From NCBI RefSeq assembly GCF_042677045.1, contig NZ_JBHTIH010000003.1:887317-951316 (forward strand): 64,000 bases of DNA, read 5' to 3'. Position 1 is the stretch's first letter, and the number at the start of each line of letters is the position of its first letter. Positions 37,764-46,391 of the stretch are shown here, one piece after another. Under the pieces are notes generated by a model. It worked only from the letters and a program-made list of their open reading frames with translations. It had not been told where the DNA came from and searched no databases. Origin of the DNA: Lysobacter_K koreensis. GTDB lineage: Bacteria > Pseudomonadota > Gammaproteobacteria > Xanthomonadales > Xanthomonadaceae. Made by a program: the position numbers and the translations under genes.

Positions 37764-38539
37764 GCGCAAAGCACATCCAGGTCGGGCAATCGACCACCAC
37801 CCCGGTGACGCAAACTCAGCGCAAGCGAGTCGACGTAAAGGTTTACGTGGACAACAAGGGGTGGGTACAGAACGCAGGGTTCGTTCTAAGGGCGGTGCCC
37901 GAGCTTGAGAAGGGCTCCATGACCGGACCCAAAGCAATCGTCCTGCATCGAACGTCCGGCGATAGCGTCGAAAGCGCGCTTGCCTCTGCCAAGCGAGGCG
38001 AGGGCACGCATTTTTACGTCGACAAGGATGGGACTGTTTACCAGGCCGCAAGCCTCTTGAAAAAAACGCATCACGTCGGGAGGATCAAATCGAAGTGTTT
38101 CGCGGACGGTTCCTGTCCGGCCGATGAGATGCGCCTCATAAGGTCCTGGGGCTTTGCGCCCGGCAGAATCTACAGTCACGAGAAAGCCAAGGCGTATCCC
38201 GCGCGCTACCCGATGAACGAAGACAGCGTGGGGATCGAGACGGTTGCCAGCTGTCTTACGAACTGCCAGCCCAACGAGCCAGACAACGTCACGTGGGATG
38301 CGCCAACACCCGAGCAGTCCGCAGCCATCAGCACGGTGGTCGGCATCCTGAAACGCCATTACGGTCTCGGCGACGCCGATATCTACGAACATGACAAGGT
38401 TTCGTACAAGAAGGGCGGAGAAGGCGCCGGCCTCTACTCCGCAGACAGCGACAGCAGTCGTGGCTTTCCTCCCTCCTTTGATCAGGCGCTCCCCGGACAT
38501 GAAACCCTTAGCCAGAACCCTAATCGCGGCGGTACTTAG
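37760..38539 (+). CDS. Amidase_2-type peptidoglycan amidase, probable T6SS effector
   Basis: A 259-residue protein whose region 55-235 resembles N-acetylmuramoyl-L-alanine amidase (type 2/PGRP). Candidate zinc ligands and catalytic residues are His63 in IVLHRTSG, His104/105 in THHVG, Glu in DSVGIET (about residue 160), and His211 in YEHDKVSYKKGGEGAG, where the usual Asp-Pro-Gly reads Gly-Glu-Gly, so the last metal ligand may be Glu. There is no signal peptide, consistent with delivery by a secretion system rather than Sec. The first 50 residues (QRKRVDVKVYVDNKG) may contact the PAAR-TTR partner. It overlaps the PAAR gene and the downstream lipoprotein gene. Confidence 0.82.
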   Translation: MSAKHIQVGQSTTTPVTQTQRKRVDVKVYVDNKGWVQNAGFVLRAVPELEKGSMTGPKAIVLHRTSGDSVESALASAKRGEGTHFYVDKDGTVYQAASLLKKTHHVGRIKSKCFADGSCPADEMRLIRSWGFAPGRIYSHEKAKAYPARYPMNEDSVGIETVASCLTNCQPNEPDNVTWDAPTPEQSAAISTVVGILKRHYGLGDADIYEHDKVSYKKGGEGAGLYSADSDSSRGFPPSFDQALPGHETLSQNPNRGGT

Positions 38540-38936
38540 CATTCCGCTGCTTGCGTGCGGGGGACACGTAGGCGCGAAGGCCGAATCGGAGAAGATCGTG
38601 CACGCCGTGCAGGTGTCTCCGGCCAGTTACCAGGGAAGTCCAGGGGACGCGTTGGAAGCAACTTGTAGAAACTGGAAGCTGTCAGCGAAGCAGGTCGAGC
38701 TTTTTTTCAGGATCAGTGAACGGTACGCAGAGGACCCATACAGTTCGTTCTATCAAATACCGTGCTCGATCTCGGGCAAGGTCGATGCCGAAGGGAAGTC
38801 CTGGGATTTTGTGATCGGAGGCGGTGCTACGGCTACATGGAAGAGCGGCAAGGAAACCCGGTATTGGGGTTGCACCGCGAAAGCATGCGAGTCGCTAGTT
38901 GTAATGCCGCACGACGGGATGGATCCGGATAAATGA
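38499..38936 (+). CDS. Putative immunity lipoprotein
   Basis: A 145-residue lipoprotein with signal peptide and lipobox LLAC (Cys20), followed by CGGHVGAK. The mature part contains four to five further Cys residues (ATCRNWKLSAKQVELFF, PCSISGKVD, YWGCTAKAC) and a beta-rich region. No known domain is recognised. Its start overlaps the amidase end by 41 bases. A periplasmic lipoprotein directly downstream of a cell-wall amidase linked to a PAAR gene is the arrangement of a self-protecting immunity protein; this function is an inference from context. Confidence 0.7.
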   Translation: MKPLARTLIAAVLSIPLLACGGHVGAKAESEKIVHAVQVSPASYQGSPGDALEATCRNWKLSAKQVELFFRISERYAEDPYSSFYQIPCSISGKVDAEGKSWDFVIGGGATATWKSGKETRYWGCTAKACESLVVMPHDGMDPDK

Positions 38937-39109
38937 GGGTCAAAGCTGCTCACTATCTCGCGACACTAAGCGGGGCTTTCACCTTGTTTCTCAGCGTGTC
39001 CGGCCTTGGTGACGACGAACAGAAAAAGCCCGGCACTCGTGATTTCGCAGGAGGGTCGGGCTCGGGACGTCGGCTTAGCGTTTTCCGCAGAGCGGTCTTG
39101 TGCAGATAG
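38933..39109 (+). CDS. Small exported ORF, possible truncated immunity gene
   Basis: A 58-residue frame whose ATG overlaps the lipoprotein stop (ATGA), so it is translationally coupled. It starts with a signal-peptide-like stretch (MRVKAAHYLATLSGAFTLF, then LSVSG) followed by a charged segment (DDEQKKPGTRD) and a Gly/Arg-rich end. The start looks like a real exported protein, while the second half looks like unselected sequence, so it may be a broken copy of an immunity gene. I do not recognise a domain. Confidence 0.45.
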   Translation: MRVKAAHYLATLSGAFTLFLSVSGLGDDEQKKPGTRDFAGGSGSGRRLSVFRRAVLCR

Positions 39110-39140
39110 GCGATGGGCGTCGAAGGGCGACGCCCATCGC
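39110..39140. terminator. Perfect 12-bp hairpin between convergent genes
   Basis: GCGATGGGCGTC and GACGCCCATCGC enclose a seven-base loop between the small ORF and the DUF885 gene. No clear T-run follows on either strand, but the perfect stem between convergent ends fits a bidirectional terminator. Confidence 0.65.
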
Positions 39141-39146
39141 TTAGCC

Positions 39147-40979
39147 TCAGGCCTTCTTCGCCGCGATCCAGCGGTCGATCTTGTTCTCCAGCACTTCCAG
39201 CGGCACCGAGCCGTCCTTCAGCACTTCGGCGTGGAACTCGCGCACGTCGAACTTGTCGCCCAGTTCCTTCTCGGCGCGGTCGCGGAGTTCCTGGATCTTC
39301 AGCTCGCCGATCTTGTACGCCAGCGCCTGGCCCGGCCAGGCGATGTAGCGCTCGGCTTCGGCGGTGGCCTGGGTCTCGCTTTCGGCGGAGTTGTCGAGCA
39401 TGTACTTGATCACCTGCTCGCGGGTCCAGTTCTTGCTGTGCAGGCCGGTGTCGGTGACCAGGCGGATTGCGCGCCACAGTTCGTTCTGCAGGTAGCCGAA
39501 GTAGTCGTAGGGGTCGGTGTACACGCCCAGGTCCTTGCCCAGCGACTCGGCGTACAGGCCCCAGCCTTCGATGAAGGCGGTCTCGCCGCCGAAGCGGCGG
39601 AACTTCGGGATGTTGGTCAGTTCCTGCTGCAGCGCGAGCTGGAAGTGGTGGCCGGGGATCGCTTCGTGCAGGTACAGATCCTCGGCGTCCCAGGTCTTGC
39701 GGGTCGGCATGTCGTAGGTGTTGACGTAGAAGATGCCGGGGCGGCTGCCGTCCTCGCTCGGGCTCTGGTACTCGCCACCGGCGGCGGACTTGGCGCGGAA
39801 CGGTTCGACCGCGCGGATCTCGAACGGCGCTTTGGGAGTCAGCGAAAACTGCTCGGGGACCTTCTGGTTGACCTTGGCTTCCAGCGCGCGGTAGTGCGCC
39901 AGCAGCGCGGACTCGTCCTTGAAGTTGAAGCGCTTGTCGTTCTGCATGAACTGGAAGAAGTCCTGCAGCGAGCCCTTGAAGCCGGTTTCGGCCATGATCT
40001 TGCGGATCTCGCCGTGGATGCGCGCGACCTCGCTCAGGCCGATCTCGTGGATCTGCGCCGGGCTCATGTTGGTGGTGGTGCGCTGGCGCGCGTTGAACGC
40101 GTACCAGGCCTGGCCGTTGGGCAGCTTGTCGACGCCGACCGAATCGCGCGTGGCGGGCAGGTACTCGTCGTTGATGAAGGCACGCAGTTCGCGGTACGCC
40201 GGCATCAGCTGCTCGCCGATCATCGCGCGGTAGGCGGTGGTCAGGCGCGCCTTGTCGGCGGCCGGGAAGTCCTTGGGCATGGTCTTGATCGGGCCCCAGA
40301 ACAGCGTGTCCTCGGGCTTGGCCTTGATCAGGGCGTCCAGCTGCGGGATCACCTTGACCATCAGCGCGCGCGGCTGCACCACGCCGGCCTTCATGCCTTC
40401 GCGCATGTTGGCGATGGCGGTGTCGAACAGCTGCGGCAGCTTGTTGCCACGCGCCAGCCAGTTGTCGTAGTCCTTGACCGTCTTGAACGGCTGCGCGCCG
40501 GTGCCCGAACCCAGCTGCACCGCGAAGCTGGCCATCGAGCCCATCTGGTTGACCGGCATCATCCAGTCGGGGAACTGCTCGGATTCCAGCGAATTCTTGG
40601 CGTCGCGCACGAAGGTCTGGTAGCTGAGCAGGGCCTGGCCGTCGAGGCCTTCCGGGCCGACGTCCTCGATGGTCTTGAGCCAGCGCGTGGTGAAGTCGTG
40701 CTGCTGCTGGCGGAACTGCGCGGTGCCGAAGTCGGGAAGCTGGTCGTTGTAGCGCGGGTCGCCCTGGAACGTCGCCTGCACCGGGTTGAGCTTCAGCACT
40801 TCCTCCCAGTACTGGTCGTACAGCGCGGTCAAGCGTGCGGCCTTGGCCTGGCTGGACTCGCTGGCCGCGGCCACCGGAGCGGTGGCGCCGTCGCCAGCGC
40901 CGGCCGGCGTGGTGGCGCAGCCGGCAAGCGCGGCGGCCAGCGCCAGGGCGAGCAGGGAGAAACTGGTGCGAGGGTTCAT
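39147..40979 (-). CDS. DUF885-family lipoprotein, putative metallopeptidase
   Basis: A 610-residue protein of the DUF885 family. It has a lipoprotein signal (ALAGCATTPA, Cys near residue 20), a helical body and the family signature HEAIPGHH near residue 438, which is a HExxxGHH-type metal-binding motif, with a downstream Glu in FIEGWGLYAESLG as a likely further ligand. Family members are thought to be zinc peptidases related to carboxypeptidases, largely uncharacterised. It is one of several exported peptidases in this window, typical of peptide-consuming Lysobacteraceae. Confidence 0.9.
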   Translation of the reverse strand: MNPRTSFSLLALALAAALAGCATTPAGAGDGATAPVAAASESSQAKAARLTALYDQYWEEVLKLNPVQATFQGDPRYNDQLPDFGTAQFRQQQHDFTTRWLKTIEDVGPEGLDGQALLSYQTFVRDAKNSLESEQFPDWMMPVNQMGSMASFAVQLGSGTGAQPFKTVKDYDNWLARGNKLPQLFDTAIANMREGMKAGVVQPRALMVKVIPQLDALIKAKPEDTLFWGPIKTMPKDFPAADKARLTTAYRAMIGEQLMPAYRELRAFINDEYLPATRDSVGVDKLPNGQAWYAFNARQRTTTNMSPAQIHEIGLSEVARIHGEIRKIMAETGFKGSLQDFFQFMQNDKRFNFKDESALLAHYRALEAKVNQKVPEQFSLTPKAPFEIRAVEPFRAKSAAGGEYQSPSEDGSRPGIFYVNTYDMPTRKTWDAEDLYLHEAIPGHHFQLALQQELTNIPKFRRFGGETAFIEGWGLYAESLGKDLGVYTDPYDYFGYLQNELWRAIRLVTDTGLHSKNWTREQVIKYMLDNSAESETQATAEAERYIAWPGQALAYKIGELKIQELRDRAEKELGDKFDVREFHAEVLKDGSVPLEVLENKIDRWIAAKKA

Positions 40980-41150
40980 CGCGGACTCCGGTTGGGGATG
41001 GATCGGACGGGCAGGGGGCAAACAGACACCGAGCGTCGTCGCAGACGCCGGCCGGGGCATGGGCCAAAGGTCACCCGCCGCGCTGGCCGTGCCGCGCAGC
41101 GTGATGGCATCGGCCTGTCGCCGCTCCTGTCGCCGCGCAAGCCGGCGCGA

Positions 41151-41957
41151 TCAACCGGTCGATGCCTCGGCTCGCAGTTGGCTGGCGCGCGCCTGGCCCA
41201 AGTACCGGATGATGCCCGCGCGCACCAGGTAGATCAGCGGGACCAGCGCGATCGCGGCGAGCATCTTGTACGCGTAGTTGACCGTGCTGACGGCCAGGAA
41301 CAGCGAGGTCGGCCACTGCTGCGGACCGAGCACGAACGCGATGTACAGCACCACGAAGCTGTCGACCAGTTGCGACACCGCGGTCGAGCCCGTCGCGCGC
41401 AGCCACACGTGTTTCTCGCCGGTGGCGCGGCGGATGCGGTGGAACACCGCGACGTCGATCAACTGCCCCAGCATGAACGCGACCAGCGAGCCGGCGATCG
41501 TCCACAGCCCCTGTCCGAACACCGCGGCGAACGCGGCCTGGTAGTCGGCCACGCCCTGCGCCTGCGCCGCGGTCACCCACCAGCCCGCGGGCGCCAGCGC
41601 GATCGCCGCGAACGCGAACACGAAGCCGTACACGATCAGCATCGCCGCCAGCCACGAGATCATGCGCACGCCGCGGCGGCCGTAGAGCTCGTTGACCACG
41701 TCGGTCATCAGGAACACGACCGGCCACAGCAAGGTGCCGGCGGTAAAGCTCAGCGAGCCGACCTGACCAAACAGGTTCCACTGCAGCGGCGCGATGCCGA
41801 GCGTGTCCTCCAGCGCGAAGATCTTGACGCCGATGAACTCGGCCAGCACCGCGTTGACGCAGAAGAATGCGGCCAGGGCGATGAACAGGCGCGTGGCGCG
41901 GTCGTCGAGGGTACGGGTGGTAAGAGAGAAAGGTGAAGGTGTGCTCGCGTCTTCCAT
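41151..41957 (-). CDS. yhhQ: Queuosine precursor transporter (YhhQ/VUT family)
   Basis: A 268-residue inner-membrane protein with six hydrophobic segments. It has the DUF165 motifs WPVVFLMTDVVNELYGRRGVR, FMLGQLIDVAVFHRIR and QLVDSFVVLYIAF. E. coli YhhQ imports the queuosine precursors preQ0 and preQ1. The start at 41957 (MEDAST) is preferred over the longer form. Together with queA and tgt elsewhere in the window it suggests that the cell can salvage the precursor to make queuosine in its tRNA. Confidence 0.92.
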   Translation of the reverse strand: MEDASTPSPFSLTTRTLDDRATRLFIALAAFFCVNAVLAEFIGVKIFALEDTLGIAPLQWNLFGQVGSLSFTAGTLLWPVVFLMTDVVNELYGRRGVRMISWLAAMLIVYGFVFAFAAIALAPAGWWVTAAQAQGVADYQAAFAAVFGQGLWTIAGSLVAFMLGQLIDVAVFHRIRRATGEKHVWLRATGSTAVSQLVDSFVVLYIAFVLGPQQWPTSLFLAVSTVNYAYKMLAAIALVPLIYLVRAGIIRYLGQARASQLRAEASTG

Positions 41958-42041
41958 GGATCTCCTTCCTCGCTTACACAACAGCTTCAAACGCTAGTTC
42001 TTTATCGCAAGCCGCTGCGGCGGCTTCAATCGCGCTGGCGG

Positions 42042-42716
42042 TCAGATGTCGTCGCGGCGCGGCGGCGAGAACGGGATGGTGTCGGGCGACACCGCGCCAC
42101 CGGAGATGATGAAGCTCATCGCCTGGTCGACGGTCCAGTCGGTTGGCGTGATCTTCTCCATCGGCACGATCTCCAGGTAGCCCGAGGTCGGGTTGGGTGT
42201 GGTCGGCACGTACACCGCGGCCAGTTCGCGGCCCGTGCCCTGCTCGCGCATCACCTTGGTGACGAAGCCGAGCGTCTTCATCTCGTTGTGCGGGAAGTCG
42301 ATCAGCACCACGCGCTGGGTGCCGTCGGGCTTGGTCTGCAGGATGTCGAGCAGTTGCCGTGCGCTGCCGTAGATGGTGCTGGCCAGCGGGATGCGCCCGA
42401 TCAGCGCCTCGAACCAGCGCAGCACGCGCTGGCCGAGCACGCGCCGCGCCATCACTCCCGACACCAGGATCACGGCGAGGGTCGCCAGCAACGCGATCGC
42501 GGTCTGCACCCAGGGCTGGGCCAGCCAGCCCAGTGTGTGCGGGCTGCCGGTGGCGTAGCTGTGCAGGGTCGGGCCGACCAGCGGGCGGCTGATGTCCGAC
42601 AGCAGCACGAAGACGAACTCGACCACGACCCATGTCAGCCAGATCGGCAACAGGGTCAGCAGACCGGTGAGGAAGAGTTTCTGCAGGCTCGGGCCGGATC
42701 GTATGGGGTTTTGCAT
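42042..42716 (-). CDS. DUF502 family membrane protein
   Basis: A 224-residue protein with two transmembrane helices (about residues 12-35 and 70-95) and a soluble beta-rich C-terminal domain including RIPLASTIYGSARQL, LIDFPHNEMKTLGFVT and VYVPTTPNPTSGYL, which are the conserved DUF502 motifs. The function of the family is not established. The start MQNPIRS at 42716 is chosen; a second ATG at 42737 would add seven residues. It lies between the YhhQ and protein-kinase genes, all leftward. Confidence 0.85.
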   Translation of the reverse strand: MQNPIRSGPSLQKLFLTGLLTLLPIWLTWVVVEFVFVLLSDISRPLVGPTLHSYATGSPHTLGWLAQPWVQTAIALLATLAVILVSGVMARRVLGQRVLRWFEALIGRIPLASTIYGSARQLLDILQTKPDGTQRVVLIDFPHNEMKTLGFVTKVMREQGTGRELAAVYVPTTPNPTSGYLEIVPMEKITPTDWTVDQAMSFIISGGAVSPDTIPFSPPRRDDI

Positions 42717-42788
42717 GCTGTCGATTGTAACGAGCATGCCGCAGCCGGGTGCGCCTTGGGCGAGTGTGGCGTCGCCCGGCGCCAGTCC

Positions 42789-44810
42789 TCAGAGTTCGCG
42801 CACCAGGCGGAAGCCGACGTCGTCGTAGCCGCGCGCGGACGGAAGCGGGCGCTGGTTCACCTGGCTGCGCCACGAGCTACCGCTGACCTGCCGCTGGGTG
42901 CAGCTGGAGCCGCAATCGCGCAACCACAGCGAGATGTCGCGGCCGCTGATTTCCGGCGCGGTCTGCGCCGACTCGGCGGCGGTCGGCAGGCGGTAGCGAT
43001 GCCCGGTCTGCTGGCTGTGCCAGCGGGCGTAGGACTCGGCATCGGCCATCGACACGCAGACCACCGGCCCGCCTTCGCCCTGGCTGAAGCCCGGCGTCTT
43101 CCAATCCTTGTGCGCGAACACGCGCAGCAGCGAGACGCGTTCGCGGCACAACGTGGCGGGTCGCCCGGTGGCGCTGACGAAGCGCGCGTAATCGCCGCGG
43201 CTGACCGGCTTGCGCGAGATCACGAACGCGCCGTCAGTGCCGCTGCCCAGGACGCCGCGCGAACGGTCGCCTGGCACCGCTTCGCCGTCCTTCGGCAGCG
43301 CTTTGGCCTGCGCGGTGAGGCGCGCGACCAGCGCCCGCGGCAAGCCGAGCTCACCGGCAAGCTTGGCGGTGCGCTGCGCGGCGTCGCGGTCGTAGGTCTT
43401 GGCGGCCGCGTCCATGCGCGCCTGCAGGGCTTGGGTCGCCTGCTCGCGCAGTTTGCGTTGCGCGTCGGAGTCGGCGTTGCCGGTTTGCTGGCCCAGGCTG
43501 CTCGCGCGCTGGTAGTAGTCGCGCGCGCGGTCGTCGTTGCCGTCGCGCAGGTTGCTTGCCAGCTGCGTGGTCATCGCGTCGGTCAGCTGCGCAATCACTT
43601 CGTGCACTTCCGGACTGGTGCTGTCGGCGTGCCAGGCTTCGAGCACGCTGTCGTAGGCATTGGCACCCTCTGGCGCGGTGAGGTTGCGCTGCGCCAACTG
43701 CTGCCGGGCCGTCTCGAGGATGCGCTGCAGCGGTGCCTCCGGCAGCGGCTCGAGCATCGCCTCGGTCGGGTCGGCGCTGGCCTCGATGGTTGCGACCTCG
43801 GGCGCGTCGACGCGGAAGAACCCGCGGTCGCGGTTGCGGCCGACCGCGAACACGAGGCCGGCGAGCGCGACCGTCAGCACCGCCACGGTGGCGATGCGCG
43901 GCGTGGCGCGCCGGCGCGCGGCGACCACCCGTTCGCGCAGCTTTGCCAGCCACGGCCAGTAGTGCCGCGGCTTGACCTTCGCCATCGCCTCGCGCATCTG
44001 CGCGACGTCGTGGAAACGTTGCTCGGGGTTCTTGGCCAACGCACGGTTCATGAAGCGCTGCCAATGGCGCAGATGCGGTGGCAGCTTCGGGATCGGGTCC
44101 TGGGCGTGCATCACCGCCATCGACAGCGCGTCGGCCGCCCGGTAGGGCAAGCCGCCGGCGAGCATTTCCCAGATCAGCACGCCGAGGCTGTACAGGTCGG
44201 CACGGCCATCGACGTCCTCGCCGCGCGCCTGTTCCGGCGCCATGTAGGCCGTCGATCCGACCGCCAGGCCGGCGGCGGTCACGCGCGGGCCGAAGCCGCG
44301 CCGCAACGCGATGCCGAAGTCGGCCAGCAGCGGCCGCTCGGCGTCGTCGAACAGCACGTTCTCAGCCTTGACGTCGCGGTGGACCACGCCGCGCGAGTGC
44401 GCATACTCGAGCGCGGCGTACAGCGTGTTCGCGATCGAGACCACGTGTGCCTCGTCGGGCGTGTGGTCGTCGCGCATGAAGGTGCGCTGGCCGAGATGGC
44501 CGCGCGCCATGTACGGCATCGTGTAGTAGGGCAGGCCATCGCGGGTGCGGCCGAGCTCGTGGATGCGCACCACGTTCGGGTGCTCGAGGCGCGCGATGGT
44601 GCGCACTTCGTTCTCGAAGCGGCGGCGGCTGACCTCGTCGGCCAGCGCCTGCGGCGACATCACCTTGATCGCCACTTCGCGCGACAGCGCCAACTGCTCG
44701 CCCAGGTAGACCGTCGACATGCCGCCGTGGTTGATCACGCGCAGCAGGCGGTAGCCGCTGATCTCCGGCAGCGGTGGCGCGGACTGGTTGTCGTCGAGGT
44801 AGGAAGACAT
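42789..44810 (-). CDS. Membrane serine/threonine kinase with C-terminal FGE-like domain
   Basis: A 673-residue protein. The N-terminal kinase domain (about residues 18-275) has a somewhat divergent glycine loop (NHGGMSTVYLG), the catalytic Lys in AIKV, HRDVKAEN near residue 141, DFG, and APEQARGE. A basic stretch precedes one transmembrane helix near residue 303. Outside are helical, possibly coiled-coil repeats (340-500) and a C-terminal domain (about 526-673) with PVSRGDYARFV, WKTPGFSQGEGGPVVCVS, SYARWHSQQTGHRYRLPTAAE and GYDDVGFRLVREL, the pattern of formylglycine-generating-enzyme/sulfatase-modifying-factor folds. The combination suggests a sensor kinase; in such fusions the FGE domain often binds ligands rather than oxidising cysteine. 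Confidence 0.9.
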   Translation of the reverse strand: MSSYLDDNQSAPPLPEISGYRLLRVINHGGMSTVYLGEQLALSREVAIKVMSPQALADEVSRRRFENEVRTIARLEHPNVVRIHELGRTRDGLPYYTMPYMARGHLGQRTFMRDDHTPDEAHVVSIANTLYAALEYAHSRGVVHRDVKAENVLFDDAERPLLADFGIALRRGFGPRVTAAGLAVGSTAYMAPEQARGEDVDGRADLYSLGVLIWEMLAGGLPYRAADALSMAVMHAQDPIPKLPPHLRHWQRFMNRALAKNPEQRFHDVAQMREAMAKVKPRHYWPWLAKLRERVVAARRRATPRIATVAVLTVALAGLVFAVGRNRDRGFFRVDAPEVATIEASADPTEAMLEPLPEAPLQRILETARQQLAQRNLTAPEGANAYDSVLEAWHADSTSPEVHEVIAQLTDAMTTQLASNLRDGNDDRARDYYQRASSLGQQTGNADSDAQRKLREQATQALQARMDAAAKTYDRDAAQRTAKLAGELGLPRALVARLTAQAKALPKDGEAVPGDRSRGVLGSGTDGAFVISRKPVSRGDYARFVSATGRPATLCRERVSLLRVFAHKDWKTPGFSQGEGGPVVCVSMADAESYARWHSQQTGHRYRLPTAAESAQTAPEISGRDISLWLRDCGSSCTQRQVSGSSWRSQVNQRPLPSARGYDDVGFRLVREL

Positions 44811-44942
44811 CGGGGCGGCCCCCTATAGCCGAGTCGCGAGCATACGCTGCAGGTAACCCGGGTTTGCAACATGTTCGTCACTGAAATGACGTGACAAAAA
44901 TGGTCACCCCGGACACGTGGCGGCGGGGTTGGTTGCGGCGCG

Positions 44943-45404
44943 TCAGTTGCCGGTGCGTCGATGCGGCTTCCGGCGCACGTACAGCTGCTTGCGGATGCGC
45001 GCCACCACTTCGCCTTGCGCGTCGACGATGTTGCTGTCGAACCAGCGCAGCGCCTTCTCGCCCACCGCGGTCGCGCCGCGCAGTTCGTCGAGCACGCTTA
45101 GGTCCAGGTCGAAGCGGGCATGCACGGTGCCGCGTCCGGGTTTGACGAACTGGATCTGGCCGGCCTGGTCCCAGACGATGTAGTCGCGGCCGAGCGCGTT
45201 CAGCACCAGCAGCATCCAGAACGGATCGGTCATCGCGAACAGGCTGCCGCCGAAATGGGTGCCGACGTAGTTGCGGTTCCACGGCCGCATGCGCAACTCG
45301 ACCCGCGCATGGCGGAAGTCGTCGTCGATCGCGCTGACGTGGATGCCGGCGAACAGGAACGGCGGCCACCAGTTGAGGAGGTGGCGCAGGGTGCTGGCTT
45401 TCAT
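44943..45404 (-). CDS. DUF4442/thioesterase-like hotdog-fold protein
   Basis: A 153-residue protein with the DUF4442 pattern: LNWWPPFLFAGIHV, VELRMRPWNRNYVGTHFGGSLFAMTDPFWMLLVLNALG and IQFVKPGRGTVHARFDL. The Asn-Tyr-x-Gly-Thr-His-Phe-Gly-Gly helix is typical of hotdog-fold acyl-CoA thioesterase-like proteins. The start at 45404 is the first good ATG with matching N-terminus. It is transcribed leftward behind the thioredoxin-like gene. The substrate is unknown. Confidence 0.85.
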   Translation of the reverse strand: MKASTLRHLLNWWPPFLFAGIHVSAIDDDFRHARVELRMRPWNRNYVGTHFGGSLFAMTDPFWMLLVLNALGRDYIVWDQAGQIQFVKPGRGTVHARFDLDLSVLDELRGATAVGEKALRWFDSNIVDAQGEVVARIRKQLYVRRKPHRRTGN

Positions 45405-45483
45405 CGGTGTGAGGTTCTCGAGGGCAAGGTGCAGCCTGCCATACGCACCCGTACCGTCAAGCCGCCTAGAACGCGGCGCAGCC

Positions 45484-46362
45484 TCAGAACAGCAACGACG
45501 ACATCTTGCGGCGGTAGCTGCCGACCAGCGCGGCGTCGTCGACCACGCGGAACGCATCGATCAGCGCCTTGCGCGCCAAGCCATCCTCGAACGTGCGGTC
45601 GCGGCGCAGCATCTCGATGAACTGCTCCAAGCCTTCGGCGGGTCGATCGCCGACGATGTGCTGCACGCCCAGCAGGTGGCGCGCGCGCAGGTCGTCGGGG
45701 TTGGCGGCGATGGCCGCCTCCAGTACCGGAACCGGCGGCGCGTCCCTGAGCGACTTCGCGAAGCCCAGCCGCGCCCGCGCGCGCACGGTGCGGTCGTCGG
45801 TGGCGAGGTTGGCGGGCAGGGCATCTACGAGTTGCTCGGCCTCGTGCGCGGCGCCGGTCTGCAGCAGCGCGAGCGCGAGGTCGAGCTTGAGTTCGGCCTG
45901 CTCGGGCGCCGCCGCGACTGCCGCGCGCAGGCGCACGACTTCGGCGTGCGGGTCGAGCGGCGTGGCTTCGGCCGCGACTTCGGCCACCTCCGGTTCGGCC
46001 GGCGCGGCCGGTTCGATACCGTGGTGCGAGAGGAACTCGCGCAGCTGGCCCTCGGGCAGCGCGCCGGGGAAGCCGTCGGCGATCTGCCCGCCCTTGACCA
46101 GGAACACGGTCGGGATCGAGCGGACCTGGAACGCCGCGCCCAGCTGCGGCTCCTTGTCGACATCGACCTTGGCCAGCACGAACGCACCGTTGTAGTCCGC
46201 GGCGAGCTTCTCGAGGATTGGCCCGAGCTGCTTGCACGGGCCGCACCATTCGGCCCAGAAGTCGACCAGCACCGGCACTTGCATGGATTTCTGCAGGACC
46301 TGCGCCTCGAAGGTATCGGTGGTGGCGTCGAAGACGTGGGGGTTGGCGGCGTCGGCGGTCAT
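45484..46362 (-). CDS. ybbN: YbbN/CnoX-type thioredoxin with TPR domain
   Basis: A 292-residue cytoplasmic protein with an N-terminal thioredoxin domain (residues 1-110; WCGPC with Cys40 and Cys43, VRSIPTVFLVKGG), a Glu/Ala/Pro linker, and a C-terminal helical region of TPR-like repeats (about 140-292). E. coli YbbN (CnoX) is a chaperedoxin that protects proteins from oxidation and delivers them to GroEL/DnaK, but its active site lacks one Cys; here both Cys are kept, so disulfide reductase activity is possible. The start at 46362 fits the family. Confidence 0.9.
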   Translation of the reverse strand: MTADAANPHVFDATTDTFEAQVLQKSMQVPVLVDFWAEWCGPCKQLGPILEKLAADYNGAFVLAKVDVDKEPQLGAAFQVRSIPTVFLVKGGQIADGFPGALPEGQLREFLSHHGIEPAAPAEPEVAEVAAEATPLDPHAEVVRLRAAVAAAPEQAELKLDLALALLQTGAAHEAEQLVDALPANLATDDRTVRARARLGFAKSLRDAPPVPVLEAAIAANPDDLRARHLLGVQHIVGDRPAEGLEQFIEMLRRDRTFEDGLARKALIDAFRVVDDAALVGSYRRKMSSLLF

Positions 46363-46391
46363 CGGGGCGGCTCGTTCTTGGATGGATGCAG

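Noticed and set aside
39006..41936. 976-codon plus-strand frame across the DUF885 and YhhQ genes
   Set aside because: Spans two real minus-strand genes and an intergenic region; no domain.
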